Below, in pieces: positions 49,001 through 59,044 of a stretch of 64,000 nt of DNA (its first letter is position 1; the number at the start of each line of letters is the position of its first letter). The position numbers and the translations under genes are program-made. The notes beneath the pieces are model-generated. The model was not told where the DNA came from. It made no database searches and saw only the letters and a program-made list of their open reading frames with translations. The DNA is from Diplocarpon mali (Eukaryota > Ascomycota > Leotiomycetes > Helotiales > Drepanopezizaceae), in NCBI GenBank assembly GCA_024741835.1, contig JAENRP010000004.1, positions 143,338 through 207,337 of the forward strand, written 5' to 3'.

Positions 49001-51375
49001 GCAGACAGGAACCCGGCATGCCGGAAGTCGCATTACGACGGCGAGAAGGCGGGGAAATACAAGGAAGTCAGAGGATTTCGACTGCACGCCGAGCAGGGCG
49101 TGACGTTTTGGAGGTTCAATATCGAAATCGAGCTCCGAGACAAGCAGCAACGGATCGCCTATCGCATCAACCGCGGCCCGGCAACGGGATTTTGGGTCCC
49201 GGCTCGTGGGCAAGGCATGAACATCATGTTTTCGAGCTGCAATGGTTTCAGCCTCGACACAGATCCCAACCCCTTTTGCGGCCCGGACCCGATGTGGAGA
49301 GATGTGCTGAACACGCATCAGACCCAGCCGTTCCACGTCATGATCGGTGGTGGGGATCAGATATACAACGATCGTGTCATGGAGGAGACAGTCACCTTCA
49401 AGCAGTGGCTGCATCTCAAGGAGCCGCATCACAAGGAGAGACTTCCGCTCACCCCAGAGCTCCAGCACGAGCTAGAGGCTTTCTACCTTGGTCGCTACAG
49501 CATGTGGTTCTCGCAGGGACTGTTTGGCGTGGCTGCCTCTCAGATACCCATGATCAATATCTTCGACGACCACGATATTATCGATGGCTTTGGGTCCTAT
49601 CCTGACTCTTACATGCGCTCGCCGATCTTTTCCGGACTCGGCGCGGTGGCCTTCAAGTACTACATGTTGTTCCAGCACCAGAGCAGCATCGATGAAGGTG
49701 AGGAGACTGAGCCTAGCTGGATATTGGGCACCCAGCCCGGGCCATATATCAAAGAGCTGAGTCGGAGCGTCTTCACGACTCTGGGCCGAGAGATCGCGTT
49801 CCTCGGTCTTGATTGTCGGACTGAAAGAATGTACGATGAGATCGTCAGTGCCGAAACCTACCACAAGGTCTTCGATCGACTCGAGAGAGAGATCATCAAG
49901 GGGCAGACCAAGCATCTGATTGTGCTGGTGGGCGTACCGGTCGCGTATCCTAGGCTGGTATGGCTCGAAAACATGCAAGTCTCTCCATGAGGGTTTTGAA
50001 GTAGCGGCTCGCTAACGATCACTCAGCCTCACTTCTCGGGTCATGGAACCAATCAAAGCTCTGAGTAGAGCCGGCATCTTGGGCAAAAAGCTCCTCAATC
50101 ACATGGACGGGGGAGTCGAGATTCTAGATGATCTGGACGACCATTGGACTGCCAAGCACCACAAGGAGGAACGGAACTGGTTCATCCAAGAACTTCAGGA
50201 CTTGGCCGCTATCAAGTCTGTCCGTGTCACTCTGCTCGGGTAGGTCATCTCTTCCCCGCACACCTCGCTGTACTGACTGTGGAGGGGCGATGTTCATCTT
50301 GGTGCGATCGGACAGTTCTACTCCAATCCCAAGCTGGGGATTCCGAAAGACCACGACTTCCGATACATGCCCAATGTGATATCATCAGCGATTGTCAACT
50401 CTCCACCTCCTGACGCACTGGCCGATATTCTGAATAAGCGGAACAAAGTGCACCATCTCGATGCTGAGACTGACGAAGACATGATACCGATTTTCACGCA
50501 CGACGTGAACGGCAAACCGCGGAACAACAAGCGCCTGCTCAACCGACGGAACTGGTGCTCAATCCGCCTCTATGATCCAGCGCTCACTCCTCCTCCTACG
50601 CCTCAATCAGATGGCCCACCCTCGCCACCTCTCCGAGGCAGCCTCCTTCGTAGGTTGTCGGGCTCTGCACGAGGGCAGAGTTACCGACCCGGTGCACCCG
50701 CGCCAGTATCGAAAGGTGGCCTTCTCAGTCGACGCGCGACCGCCGGGCCGCCGCTCTCAAGCTCAGGGTTCTTCGGCCGGCGCAGCTCAACCTCGGAGCG
50801 GCCAGGCGCTCTCACCAGGACCCTCTCACTCTCTCGCAAGGAATTCGCGCCGGGGAGCCTCTTCCGTCGACCCAGCAAGAGCCGACCGAACGATGGCGGC
50901 ATAAATGGGTATGGCGCCGACAGCGAGGACGACGTCTCCTACCACGGGCATCTCCCGCCGGCGCCGCGACGCTCCGGCCTCCGTGGCGGCAGCGGCGACC
51001 ACGACTCGGATGACGGCTACTTTCCCTCCATCGCACCCACCGCGGCACGAGCACCCACCAATCCCACCGCACAGGCGCCCACCTCCGTCGCCGGCGTACC
51101 GCCTCAGCACGGAACCCCTCTCCAGCGCCAGAAGTTCCACCGCACGCCCACGGGCCTGTCGGCGAAACAACTCCGGAGAGGACCGCACCAGGCGGTGAAT
51201 CTGGAGGGGGGCCTGGATATCTGCCTCAATATGGAGGTCAATCCTAAGGATCCGGCGGGTATCACGACCCCGTACCGATTGCTCGTGCCGGCACTCTGGC
51301 ACGAGGAGCCGGTACTGGGGCGGGGCAGTGTGAGTAGTGGGAGTAGTGGGAGCAGCAGGGAGAGGGAGACGAGCG

Positions 51376-51411
<36 letters not shown>

Positions 51412-51470
51412 GAGGGCAGCCGAAAGTGAGATGGGGGAGAGAGGTGGGGAGGAAGAAGGTCGGCGGGTAG
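46099..51470 (+). CDS. PhoD-like metallophosphatase, large fungal form
   Basis: Six exons join in frame: 46099-47131, 47190-47734, 47930-48260, 48573-49974, 50027-50239, 50285-51470; 1,569 residues. Introns 1, 4 and 5 have CTGAC/CTAAC branch sites. Intron 4 begins with GC (GCAAGT). The N-terminal 600 or so residues are disordered, rich in Arg, Ser and Pro. The PhoD-like core begins about residue 640 (FKPPLFLQSGPLLRYCGMR) and shows the metal-ligand motifs MIGGGDQIYND (about 891), NIFDDHDIIDGFGSYP (about 966) and GDVHLGAIGQFYSN (about 1175). The C-terminus is again low-complexity, with Pro-Pro-Glu repeats. The family binds two metal ions and hydrolyses phosphate mono/diesters; the substrate of this large intracellular fungal branch is unknown. 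The start at 46099 was taken as the longest with consistent bias. Confidence 0.85.
51378..51415 (+). repeat. GGAGCCGCC trinucleotide-type repeat inside PhoD-like gene
   Basis: About four tandem 9-bp units encode Pro-Pro-Glu repeats near the protein C-terminus. Confidence 0.85.
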
Positions 51471-52011
51471 AAGGTTGCATGTGCCGGTCTGGTCTGGCCT
51501 GAGGTTCCTGGGACGGGCATCAGAGGACCGAGTGCCACGTCGGAGCGGTGATCCGGGACGGGTGGGCTGGGATGACATCCCCTACTGGATAGCGACCGAG
51601 CCGGCGTGCGTAAATCGTTGGAGCGTACCCGTTTGCATGGACACCTTGCTCTTCTCTCCACCTTGGCTAGCCTCGGGCAGTCTCTCTCACGTCTCCTCTT
51701 GCAGCACTTGTTGATGTTGACGTGTCACTGCTGATTTGCGACACGGCTCCCGGGAGGTGGATCACGAAAGCACTTGCTCGGCTCTCTCCGTATGCCTGTC
51801 ATCTGATGCCCGGTTCCGGGGGTCGGTGCGGCGAGCGGCTGTGGTGCAGGTCCCACCGGGTAGGGATCTCTGTTTGACGATGTGCACTCGCGCGATGTGT
51901 CTCTGCTCTCCGGCTTGCTCGCTTGCTTGCTGTCTTCTCCACCCGCGTCGGGTTGACGCGAGTCGGAAGTGAAGAACGGAGAAGGAGAGGGAAGGAGAAA
52001 GAGAGGAAGGA

Positions 52012-52042
<31 letters not shown>

Positions 52043-52727
52043 CCACAGGGCGCGTCCGTTTGTGTTTGACTCATGTGGTCTCGAAGTCGATCCGGGTTTG
52101 CTCGAGTGTGCCTCCCGACGAGGGAAGCCGCCTCGCCCTCGCGTCCCGGCCGGGGAGGGTTTCTTGTTTGGTGCTCTGGTGGAAGTCTCCGTTCTCTCGC
52201 CTGCTTGGGGGATGACATCTGGTGGCTGGGGCTCCGCTCCTCTCTGCTTCTTTTCGTGCCGGTTCGGCCACCTCGCTGGGTCTGTTGCGAGAAGGGTTGC
52301 CAGAAGGGTTGCGAGAAGGGAGGGGAGAGGAAGAGGGCCGAGCCGCAGGTCGCGTGACCGACTAGCACATATCTTGAGATGGGGGCTCGCTACCGAGTCG
52401 CGAGAGTTCGAGTAGCGAGTATCCGAAATGTGATAATCCAACGAGCCTCTCGTACGAGCGCGTTCGTGCCCCCCCGTGCCAGTCCCCCTGTGCATTCCCA
52501 TCCCGCGTCGCACGACCCCGACCGGTCTCCCGGGCCTGGTCATGCGTGCGAAGCGCAAGCGAAGGTGTCGCAAGGGGGGGGGGAGGGCGTTGCTTTCGCG
52601 GGGTGGAGCTGAGGAGCTAGCGAGCTGACGGCTCTTCTGCGGGGGTCTCGTCGGCGTGGCCCGGTGCCTCGTGTGTTCTTGTGCGGTGATACTTGCACAC
52701 ATAAGCATGTGCTGGCCCGTCCGCAGA
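51471..52727. other. Intergenic with GA tract
   Basis: A G/A tract lies at about 51970-52040. GC-rich, motif-free ORFs on both strands are judged spurious. No gene is supported. Confidence 0.6.
51970..52040. repeat. GA-rich microsatellite
   Basis: About 70 bp of nearly pure G and A on the plus strand, ending in a (GA)n run. Confidence 0.9.
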
Positions 52728-52808
52728 GGCGATTTGGCGGAGTGGTTAACGCGGTAGACTAGAAATCTACTTCCTTCGGGAGCGTAGGTTCAAATCCTGC
52801 AGTCGTCG
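52728..52808 (+). tRNA. tRNA-Ser (anticodon AGA)
   Basis: 81 nt class II tRNA without intron. Acceptor stem GGCGATT (52728-52734) pairs with AGTCGTC (52801-52807) using G-U pairs; discriminator G at 52808. The D arm has GCG/CGC, the anticodon stem GTAGA (52754-52758)/TCTAC (52766-52770) encloses CTAGAAA with AGA at 52761-52763. A 13-nt variable arm (TTCC/GGGA stem) marks the serine type. The T arm is GTAGG-TTCAAAT-CCTGC; the B box reads GGTTCAAATCC. The wobble A (inosine) should read UCU, UCC and UCA. Confidence 0.95.
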
Positions 52809-52822
52809 GTGGGACGGGTTTC

Positions 52823-52828
52823 TTTTTT
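52823..52828 (+). terminator. RNA polymerase III terminator of tRNA-Ser
   Basis: Six T residues, 15 bp after the tRNA 3' end, in TTTCTTTTTT context. Confidence 0.8.
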
Positions 52829-54204
52829 CCCCCGCTTGTGGCAGGGTTTATATCCTCTCTTTTGAATGCGGAGATGTATCGCATGTATTCCTTTGCATCT
52901 ACTTTCCTCTCTCTCTCTGTGTGTGTGTGTAAATGTTCGACGTACTCTTGGTCCCGGGAGAATCTCGATGGCTGCGTTTTTGGCGTCGGCGCAGGTGGTC
53001 GTTTGCCGCCGTTGACAAGTGCTGCGCTGGTGGGGCTGCGCGTCGAAGCGAGCCGGACTCCCTCCTGCCCCTCGCCCCGCTCGTCTGCAGGAGAGGCAGG
53101 TCGACACGGTAGGGAATTGTGCCGCGGGGCCTCTGGACGCTCGCCCGACCCAGCAGCAGAGGGGGGGCCAACTGCCGTGGAGGCCGTTCCTTTGGATGCT
53201 TGTTGCCGTCTCTTCTCCTTCGTTTTCCCCCTCTTCTCCTTTCTTCCTCTTCTCTCTCGAGTCGCCCTGGGACTTGCTTCCCCCCAGGTCTTACTCCTCA
53301 CCCGAGCCGGCACGGCCTCCACGGCGTGGCCCCCGGAGAGCCAGCCGAGCGTCACCCGCTGGCTCTCCATACAGAAGCTCGGCTCCGGCATCTCCCCGAG
53401 GCCGCTCCTTTTTGCGCCGGCCCCGTGGCCCCGAGCCGCGTCTTTCGTCTTCGCTCGGCCCTCTCGGGCCGAGCGGAAGCACAGGGTTGGGCGCGTCTTC
53501 CCGTCCGCCCGGCGGCCTTGCCGAAGAGAAGAGCCGATGCACGTGATCTGGCCGGGCCGTCGCGTGATTTCCGAGAGGTGCCGCCGGCGCCCCCTCCTCC
53601 CACAACACCACGCTTCCCGACTGCTGGGCATGCCGCGCTGCTCTCGACGCCATCGGTTCGCTGCTCAGGCCCGAGTGTACTGCCAGGCCATCTGGATCGT
53701 CTGCTCCGGCCTTGCTTCGTCCTGCCCGCTCGCGGACCGGTGCGAGCTTGTCTGTTGGTGCTTCGTCTCGCACGATTGATGGCCGGCCTCATCCACGGGG
53801 CGGCGCGCTCGCCCTCACACGCGGGACCAAACTCCGACCAGATATGGCGTCAGGTGACGACGGCAAAGCAGCGGGTGAGCAGGCACAAGCAGGCACGAGC
53901 AGGCCACTCGTCAGGCCACTCCGCGACTGGCCTATCACCCTCCCACGCACCTCAAGCGAGCAAGAAACCGTTCGACACGCTAGTCTTCAGATGCACATAT
54001 AATCGACGAGGCTTCCACTCCTCAGCTCGTCCTCTCTCCCTCCTTTCTGCCCTTCATCGGCTGCAATTCATCATCACGTCGCCTCGAATCATCGGCAGCT
54101 CGTCGTGCATCCGTTCAATTCCTCCCCATCACTTCCAAAGGTGATCAAGCCTCCACCCCCCCCGACCTCGTGGTCACACCAAACGCGCCCCTCACCACCA
54201 CAAC
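52829..54204. other. Intergenic, phosphoketolase promoter and 5' UTR
   Basis: GC-rich, with a (TG)n run at 52917-52931. Long ORFs on both strands (up to 341 codons) have low-complexity, Arg/Ser/Pro-rich content and no domain; they are judged products of high GC. The last 100 bp are C/T-rich, as in strong fungal promoters, and the start context is CACAACATGG. Confidence 0.6.
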
Positions 54205-56646
54205 ATGGCATCGGCAGCAGGAGATGTCGCGCCCAAGAGCATCTCGCACTACGGAGTTGCTCGCGCCACTGTGCCTGGCCAGCCTCTCTCCGCCGAGGAG
54301 ATCCGCAAGTACGACGCCTACTTCCGCGCCAGCATGTATCTGTGCCTAGGCATGCTCTACCTGCGCGAAAACGCCCTTCTCAAGGAGCCTCTCCACGTCA
54401 AGCATCTCAAGGCCCGGCTGCTCGGCCACTGGGGGTCTGACGCCGGCCAGTCCTTCACCTGGATGCACATGAACCGCCTGATCAAGAAGTACGACCTAGA
54501 CTGCCTGTTCGTCGCGGGCCCGGGCCACGGAGCTCCTGCGATCATCTCGCAATCCTACATGGAGGGTGTCTACTCGGAAGTCTACCCGGACAAGGCGGAG
54601 AACGAAGAGGGCATGCGGAAGCTCTTCAAGCAGTTCTCCTTCCCCGGGGGGATTGGCTCGCATGCGACCCCCGAGACACCGGGCAGTCTCCACGAGGGGG
54701 GGGAGCTCGGCTACTCGATCTCCCACGCCTTCGGCACCGTCTTCGACCACCCCCGGCTCATCACCGTCACCATGGTCGGGGACGGCGAGGCCGAGACCGG
54801 CCCTCTGGCGACCAGCTGGCACAGCACCAAGTTTCTCAACCCCATCACCGACGGCGCCGTCCTCCCCGTCCTGCACCTCAACGGCTACAAGATCAACAAC
54901 CCCACCCTCCTGGCGCGCATCAGCCACGAGGAGCTGGCCGCTCTGTTCGTCGGCTACGGCTGGACCCCGTACTTTGTCGAGGGCAGCGACATGGAGAGCA
55001 TGCACCAGGCCATGGCCGCCACCGTGGAGCGGGCGGTCCGGGAGATCCGGGCCTACCAGAAGCAGGCTCGCGACTCGGGAAAGGCCTTCCGCCCCCGCTG
55101 GCCCATGATCGTCCTCAGGAGTCCCAAGGGATGGAGTGCGCCGCGGACGATCGACGGCAAGCTGCTCGAGGGCTCCTGGCGCTCGCATCAGATCCCCATC
55201 CCCGACGTCGCCTCCAACCCCGCCCACCTGGGGCTGCTGGAGACCTGGATGCGGTCCTACCGGCCGGCGGAGGTGTTTGACGGGTCTGGCACGCTCCGCC
55301 GGGAGCTGAGAGAGCTCGCGCCGCGGGGCAACGCTCGGATGAGTGCCAACCCGGCTGGGAATGGCGGCCGACTCCGGAAGCCGCTCGACCTGCCCGACTT
55401 CCAGACGTACGCGCTCGCGGACATCCGGCCCGGCACCTCGAGACTCCCCAGCATGTCCAACATGTCCCGCTTCCTCCGCGACGTGGTCGCGCGGAACATG
55501 ACCCGCTTCCGGCTCTTCGGGCCCGACGAGACCGAGTCCAACAAGCTGGGGGAGGTCTACCAGGCCGGCAAGAAGGTCTGGATGGGAGAGTACTTGGAGG
55601 AGGACCGGGACGGGGGGAATCTGGCCATGGAAGGCCGCGTCATGGAGATGCTCAGCGAGCACACCCTGGAAGGCTGGCTGGAGGGCTACATCCTCTCGGG
55701 GCGCCACGGCCTCCTCAACAGCTACGAGCCCTTTATCCACATCGTCGACTCGATGGTCAACCAGCACTGCAAGTGGCTCGAGAAGTCCAGCGAGGTCGCG
55801 TGGCGCGTCGAGGTGGCCTCTCTCAACATCCTCCTGACCGCGACCGTCTGGAGGCAGGACCACAACGGCTTCACCCACCAAGACCCTGGTTTCCTCGACG
55901 TCGTCGCCAACAAGAGCCCCGAGGTGGTGCGCATCTACCTGCCGCCCGACGGGAACACGCTCCTCTCCGTCACCGACCACTGCCTGCGCAGCACCAACTA
56001 CGTCAATGTCATCGTTGCCGACAAGCAGGACCACCTCCAGTACCTCAGCATGGACGAGGCGGTCGCGCACTGTACCCTGGGCCTCGGGATCTGGGACTGG
56101 GCCTCCAACGACCCAGGCGGGGACCCCGACGTCGTCATGGCATGCTGCGGCGACGTGCCCACGCTCGAGTCCCTGGCCGCCACGGCCCTCCTCCGGGACC
56201 TCCTGCCCACGCTCCGGATCCGCTTCGTCAACGTGGTCGACCTCTTCAAGCTCATCTCGGCGGTCGACCATCCCCACGGCCTGTCGGACGGCGAGTGGAC
56301 GGCCGTCTTCACCGACGACCGGCCGATCGTCTTCAACTTCCACTCGTACCCGTGGCTCATCCACCGGCTGACCTACAAGCGTCCCGGCCAGCGCCACCTG
56401 CACGTCCGCGGCTACAAGGAGAAGGGCAACATCGACACGCCGCTCGAGCTGGCCATCCGCAACCAGACGGACCGGTACAGCCTCGCCATGGACGCCATCG
56501 ACCGCATCCCGCGCCTGCACCACACGGGCGCGGCCGTTCGCGAGAAGCTGGCGAGCCTCCAGATTGCGGCCAAGACGACGGCGTACGCGAACGGGATCGA
56601 CCCGGCCGACGTCACGGGGTGGAGATGGCCATATGCCCGAGCTTAG
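54205..56646 (+). CDS. Xylulose-5-phosphate/fructose-6-phosphate phosphoketolase
   Basis: One intronless frame of 813 residues, the standard family length. Signatures: GHWGSDAGQSF at about 74-84 (family G-H-W-G), VAGPGHGAPA at about 103-112, FPGGIGSHATPETPGSLHEGGELGYS at 146-171 and the thiamine-diphosphate motif GDGEAETGPLATSWH at about 192-206; further down DHNGFTHQDPGFLD and the C-terminal HGLSDGEW. The enzyme splits xylulose 5-phosphate (or fructose 6-phosphate) with phosphate into acetyl phosphate and glyceraldehyde 3-phosphate (or erythrose 4-phosphate) in the cytosol, feeding pentose carbon to acetate. Fungal phosphoketolases are generally thought to derive from bacteria. Codons are almost all GC-ending. 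No acetate kinase gene lies in the window. Confidence 0.95.
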   Translation: MASAAGDVAPKSISHYGVARATVPGQPLSAEEIRKYDAYFRASMYLCLGMLYLRENALLKEPLHVKHLKARLLGHWGSDAGQSFTWMHMNRLIKKYDLDCLFVAGPGHGAPAIISQSYMEGVYSEVYPDKAENEEGMRKLFKQFSFPGGIGSHATPETPGSLHEGGELGYSISHAFGTVFDHPRLITVTMVGDGEAETGPLATSWHSTKFLNPITDGAVLPVLHLNGYKINNPTLLARISHEELAALFVGYGWTPYFVEGSDMESMHQAMAATVERAVREIRAYQKQARDSGKAFRPRWPMIVLRSPKGWSAPRTIDGKLLEGSWRSHQIPIPDVASNPAHLGLLETWMRSYRPAEVFDGSGTLRRELRELAPRGNARMSANPAGNGGRLRKPLDLPDFQTYALADIRPGTSRLPSMSNMSRFLRDVVARNMTRFRLFGPDETESNKLGEVYQAGKKVWMGEYLEEDRDGGNLAMEGRVMEMLSEHTLEGWLEGYILSGRHGLLNSYEPFIHIVDSMVNQHCKWLEKSSEVAWRVEVASLNILLTATVWRQDHNGFTHQDPGFLDVVANKSPEVVRIYLPPDGNTLLSVTDHCLRSTNYVNVIVADKQDHLQYLSMDEAVAHCTLGLGIWDWASNDPGGDPDVVMACCGDVPTLESLAATALLRDLLPTLRIRFVNVVDLFKLISAVDHPHGLSDGEWTAVFTDDRPIVFNFHSYPWLIHRLTYKRPGQRHLHVRGYKEKGNIDTPLELAIRNQTDRYSLAMDAIDRIPRLHHTGAAVREKLASLQIAAKTTAYANGIDPADVTGWRWPYARA

Positions 56647-56963
56647 GGGGGGATGGGAGAACGGGCCTGGGTTTCGCTCTGGTGGTGGGGATCTCTGGAG
56701 GGAATTCGGCGGGGGCTGCATTCACGATGGATGTACTAGTGCACGGCGCCTCTGGCCGTTGTCGGGTGGTGGAATGCAGATGGTCCTTCTCACGTGATGA
56801 TTCCTCTCCTCCTGGCCCCGTCCATCGCTGAGCCGGTGCTCCTGCTCTTCCCCCCCGCGCTGTCAGCCGATGCCCGCGCACCCGTCCAGACTCGACCAAG
56901 GGTGCTCAGGCGTCTTGGCGAACGGTGCGAGCGCGGGAGTCTAGATGTGGACGTGGGTAGAGG

Positions 56964-57322
<359 letters not shown>

Positions 57323-58080
57323 ATGTGATAGTCCTCTGCCCTATGCAAAAGTGCGACGTGCAACAAAACACCAAGAGTCAGCCTCGGCCTCCCATCAGGC
57401 GAGGCGCGAGGAGCGAGGCACGTGCCGCCTCCTGCATCCTGCCCCTCGGAACCCCCCCAAGCCATCCGCCCGCTCCCTACGAGGGGTCTCCCCTGATCCC
57501 AGCCCGTGGCCCCCTCGACGGCAGTGCCGCCTCGGTCCTCGGCCCTGTCGTCTTCTGGAGAGGAGACGCCTCCTGCGGCGGCATCCCTTCGCCCACCGGG
57601 CCCCCTCGGCCGGCGGGGCGGTCAGCGCGCGAGCCACGCGGGTGGCGGCGTCGTCGTCCGTCGCGCGGAGGGGGAGGAGTCGGGGAGGAGGAGGAGGAGT
57701 CGGTCCCCGCACGCGGCGCTCGGTGACTGGAGCGTTGCTTCTCGCGGTGGAGAGAGAGAGCGGCGCATCAGTTTTGTTAGAACCATGGGCAGGACCCCCG
57801 AGTCGAAGCCCCCCGTCGAGGGGGGGTAGTTGCCGCTTGTACCGAGGATCCCCCCGCCCCGCACCCGTCGGCGACCTCCATGCGATGTGCGACGTGCAAC
57901 AGACCACCCGACGGGCGCCGGCGGAGGAACGGCCCGGCGCGGGTCGGGTCGGGAGGGGCTGCGTCCGGGGTGCCGCGCCGTGCCGTGCCGTGCTATACTG
58001 CCGGAGCGGAGGCGGGCTCGGAGGAGCGGCGGTGTCTGCACCCTGCAATGGGTGTGGGGAGGTCGGGATTGAGGTGGGTG

Positions 58081-58204
58081 GGACTTGGGTACCCACTCAA
58101 CCTGTGGATAGGACTTGGGTATCGACGTCTCACCATATAGAATCGTACTTGGGCATCCACTCAACATGCGGACAGGACTCGGGTCTCCAATCCACACACC
58201 CGGG
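58081..58204 (+). repeat. Degenerate tandem repeat, unit 30-34 bp
   Basis: Four imperfect copies start at 58081, 58111, 58145 and 58175, each beginning with GGACTTGGGT or a 1-3 base variant and most continuing with a CCACTCAAC-like block. Confidence 0.65.
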
Positions 58205-58425
58205 CACCTCCTCCAAGCAAGTCCACGCCGCGACACCCAAGCGCCGCAACTTCTTATCCCCCCCCCCGGGACCAAGCTTGTGTCACTCTGGCGATGTGCA
58301 ACAGAAGATCCCCCGCGACACCGCTCGGCCCCGTCCAGCGGGCCAGTAGGCGTGAGCGCGCGTGCACGTGCCTGCCGCTGCCGCTGCCGCGCGGGCTCTG
58401 TGCGGAGCGCGGGTCGCAGAGGAGA

Positions 58426-58654
58426 GCGAGAGGAGGGAGGGAAGAGAGAGGAGAAGGAGAGGAGAGGAGAGGGGGGGAAAGGGGAGGGCCCGGCTGGACA
58501 CCCATGGAGACGCTGCTCCGGCGACAGTGCCGATACCCCCGATCTATGTACGGTCTGGTCGCTCGTGGGTGACGTCTCTGCGTACCTGGGGTAGGCAAAG
58601 GGGGGGGGAGGGGGAGAGAGGGAGAGAGGGCGAGAGAGAGGGGGAGAGAGAGAG
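58426..58654. repeat. Two GA-rich tracts
   Basis: G/A-only stretches at about 58426-58494 and 58597-58654, separated by ordinary sequence. Confidence 0.85.
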
Positions 58655-59044
58655 ATATCATAGCTGCGACCTGTGCGCAGCTCACACTACCGTTGCAGGT
58701 ATACAGATAGGTATCTATGTGTTTTCACCTAGACACCAACAAACCCCCCCCGCCTCTCCTCAATCTTTGTTGCACGCCGCAATCCCCTCGCCAAAATGAG
58801 CCCCCCCCCCCCCTTCCATTATGACAATGGTGTACCGAGCTCGCACACGTGCACACATACCCGCCTACTCTTCCGCCTCGAGTCTAATGTGTCCCCTCGT
58901 GAGGTCCGGGTGGCGCTGGACTGGACTGGGTGGCATCGTCGTCTCGTTGTCGCGGGGACGGGATGACGCGGGCAGAGTCCGCGGGCCATGGGTCGGACCA
59001 CGGCTTCCGCGGCGCGCGACAGCTACGGCCCGAGCATCGCGGCA

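Noticed and set aside
52838..54144. 313- and 341-codon plus-strand ORFs before phosphoketolase
   Set aside because: Arg/Ser/Pro-rich with no domain, overlapping each other and antisense ORFs, and explained by high GC content.
54496..56721. 741-codon open frame antisense to phosphoketolase
   Set aside because: It mirrors the GC-ending codons of the real gene, its Val/Asp/Arg-rich translation has no motif, and the sense strand has a complete enzyme.
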